Origin: an uncultured Lachnospiraceae bacterium | GTDB taxonomy: Bacteria; Bacillota; Clostridia; Lachnospirales; Lachnospiraceae | DNA length: 60,040 nucleotides | Reading direction: 5' to 3' | Assembly: GCA_946552115.1 (NCBI GenBank) | Contig: CAMNRH010000018.1 | Span: forward strand, 1-60,040 | In this document: positions 58,921 through 60,040 of the stretch, piece after piece | How positions within the stretch are numbered: the stretch's first letter is position 1 | Layout: every line of letters starts with the position of its first letter | Made by a program: the position numbers and the translations under genes | The notes under the pieces: generated by a model | Seen by the model: only the letters and a program-made list of their open reading frames with translations | What the model was told of the DNA's origin: nothing | Databases searched by the model: none

Positions 58921-60039
58921 GTGCGAAAGATAGAGCAGTCTGCTATTCGTGGTGGCGAGCTGGCATGGATATTCAAGTCATTCAACCCACCAAAGACCGC
59001 CAATAACTGGGCGAATGAGTACGTGACAGAGGTGGGAGAAAATACCCTTGTCCACAGCTCCACATACTTAGATGTTCCCCGGGACTGGTTGGGACAGCCG
59101 TTTATCGACAAAGCAGAGCATTTGAAAGAGATAAACCCGGAAGCATATGAGCATGAGTACGGCGGTGTGGCGAATGGTAACGGCGGTATGGTTTTTGAGT
59201 ATCTTCGGTTTGAGACTATCACGGACGAGCAGATTAAGACCTTTGACCGTATATATCAGGGCGTGGACTGGGGATTTTATCCAGACCCTTATGCGTTTAT
59301 CAGAGCGTATTATAATGCTGCAAAAGAGACGATTTATCTGATTGATGAAAACTATGTTAATAAGCAGCAGAACGCAGTAACGGCGCAGTGGATAAAAGAT
59401 AAAGGCTATACGGTAAAGCCCCGATTGGAACAGGCGGGGGCAGACTGTGAGAAAATCTCGGTCATAGATGAAAAGATAAAATCGCTTTCCATGATAGATG
59501 AACGTTTGGAAGAAGCTGTTATAAAGACAGGCGCAAAGCTGTTGATTTTAGACCCGATACAAGCCTATTTAGGCGGTGGTATGGATATGAACCGGGCGAA
59601 TGAAGCAAGGGACATGACAAAGAAGTTGGCGGCACTGGCAGAGAAATACCAGTGTGCGATTGTCCTTGTCGGGCATATGAACAAAGCGGCAGGAAATAAG
59701 GCGGCATACCGGGGAATGGGTTCGATTGATTTCTTTGCAGTCGCTAGAAGCGTTCTCTTAGTCGGCAGGGTTGAGGGAGAAGAAAATATAAGGGCTGTGG
59801 TGCAGATTAAAAACAACCTTGCGGCGTTCGGACACCCGAAAGCATTTGCACTGTCGGAGGACGGTTTTCAATGGCTAGGGGATTATGAGATTACCGCTGA
59901 TGAAGTGTTAGGCGGCATTGCCCCAAAAGCAAATAAAATGGAACAGGCGAAGCGTCTGCTTCGGGAACTGGCAGAAACAAACAATGCCATGTGGTCTTTT
60001 GGAGTTGTAGAATCCTTCAATATACTCAAACACGGATAA
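58921..60039 (+). CDS. Chimeric frame: terminase large subunit fragment joined to a RepA/AAA_25 helicase fragment
   Basis: Terminase-like coding begins at about 58861 (FGYIGILWYEELDQF, a Walker B-like element), with a GTG at 58921 as first start codon and no ribosome-binding site. To about 59409 it is a large terminase, including the nuclease-domain start GVDWGFYPDPY. From VKPRLEQAGADC on it is an AAA_25 RepA-type ATPase (LLILDPIQAYLGGGMDM, VLVGHMNKA, GMGSIDF), ending with unusual residues before TAA at 60037. Both parts lack their Walker A motifs. It is unlikely to be a functional protein. Confidence 0.7.
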   Translation: MRKIEQSAIRGGELAWIFKSFNPPKTANNWANEYVTEVGENTLVHSSTYLDVPRDWLGQPFIDKAEHLKEINPEAYEHEYGGVANGNGGMVFEYLRFETITDEQIKTFDRIYQGVDWGFYPDPYAFIRAYYNAAKETIYLIDENYVNKQQNAVTAQWIKDKGYTVKPRLEQAGADCEKISVIDEKIKSLSMIDERLEEAVIKTGAKLLILDPIQAYLGGGMDMNRANEARDMTKKLAALAEKYQCAIVLVGHMNKAAGNKAAYRGMGSIDFFAVARSVLLVGRVEGEENIRAVVQIKNNLAAFGHPKAFALSEDGFQWLGDYEITADEVLGGIAPKANKMEQAKRLLRELAETNNAMWSFGVVESFNILKHG

Positions 60040-60040
60040 G

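Larger units (their letters stand above)
51736..60040. mobile_element. Integrated prophage, left part (siphovirus-like)
   Basis: Starts at the tRNA-Pro 3' end and runs to the end of the window: integrase, lysogeny module, genetic switch, small early genes, SMC-like ATPase, then nuclease, terminase and helicase fragments. Several genes look damaged (in-frame stops, non-ATG starts, chimeric end), which suggests a decaying prophage or misassembly at the right end. Confidence 0.85.

Noticed and set aside
1-60040. CRISPR arrays, rRNA genes and complete insertion sequences.
   Set aside because: No regularly spaced direct repeats, no rRNA-like sequence and no transposase frames were seen; the only RNA gene found is tRNA-Pro.

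Overview
The window looks like a chromosome segment of an anaerobic gut Clostridia bacterium, most likely Lachnospiraceae. This rests on gene content and style rather than any search: low-to-mid GC, strong AGGAGG ribosome-binding sites, glycyl-radical enzymes (hydroxyproline dehydratase and class III ribonucleotide reductase), ECF vitamin uptake, a YesM/AraC two-component system beside a sugar ABC importer, and an L-arabinose cluster. A tRNA-Pro at 51.7 kb marks the border of an integrated prophage that runs to the end of the window.

Layout. 0-4 kb: leftward bacteriohemerythrin, PAP2 phosphatase, glycerophosphodiesterase, lipid kinase and a TetR regulator. 4-10 kb: tex, a YitT membrane protein, then an AraC-type response regulator and its histidine kinase. 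10-20.4 kb: a furanose-type ABC importer (YtfQ/R/T-YjfF class), an AraC regulator, and araA, a FGGY ribulokinase and araD, i.e. sugar sensing, uptake and conversion to D-xylulose 5-phosphate. 20.5-28.9 kb: a LytTR/GHKL pair, an unknown coiled-coil protein, an ECF S-component, GNAT, a HelD-like helicase, a prolyl aminopeptidase-like hydrolase and an SDR. 29-34.4 kb: a RND exporter with a large coiled-coil insertion, an HD hydrolase, DUF1284 and bioY under a clear BirA operator. 34.6-38.2 kb: a Dam-type methylase with an AlwI-family endonuclease, and DUF1848. 38.3-48.1 kb: hydroxyproline dehydratase HypD and its activase, acylphosphatase, TetR, NrdG, NrdD fused to a redoxin domain, and a leftward proC-gntR-ykgJ operon. 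HypD makes pyrroline-5-carboxylate and ProC reduces it to proline, so these two loci probably cooperate. 48.3-51.5 kb: a lipoprotein, a protein resembling a papain-like peptidase, YbjQ and dapB.

Five copies of a GGGGACGGGG...CCCCGTCCCC palindrome lie exactly at gene ends between 24.5 and 50.3 kb and look like mobile REP-type elements. One of them supplies the stop codon and last residues of a gene.

51.7-60.04 kb is a prophage: integrase, zinc-ribbon, a CI-like repressor split by an in-frame amber codon, a switch with three 19-bp operators exactly 30 bp apart, small early genes, an SMC-like ATPase, and at the end a mosaic of nuclease, terminase and helicase fragments. Two leftward membrane-protein genes share an identical 39-bp promoter/leader. 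Several small rightward genes have ACG (perhaps ATA) where ATG is expected behind a good ribosome-binding site. The prophage looks partly decayed, rearranged or misassembled at its right end.

No stretch longer than 300 bases lacks a gene. All calls come from reading the sequence; no database search was run.
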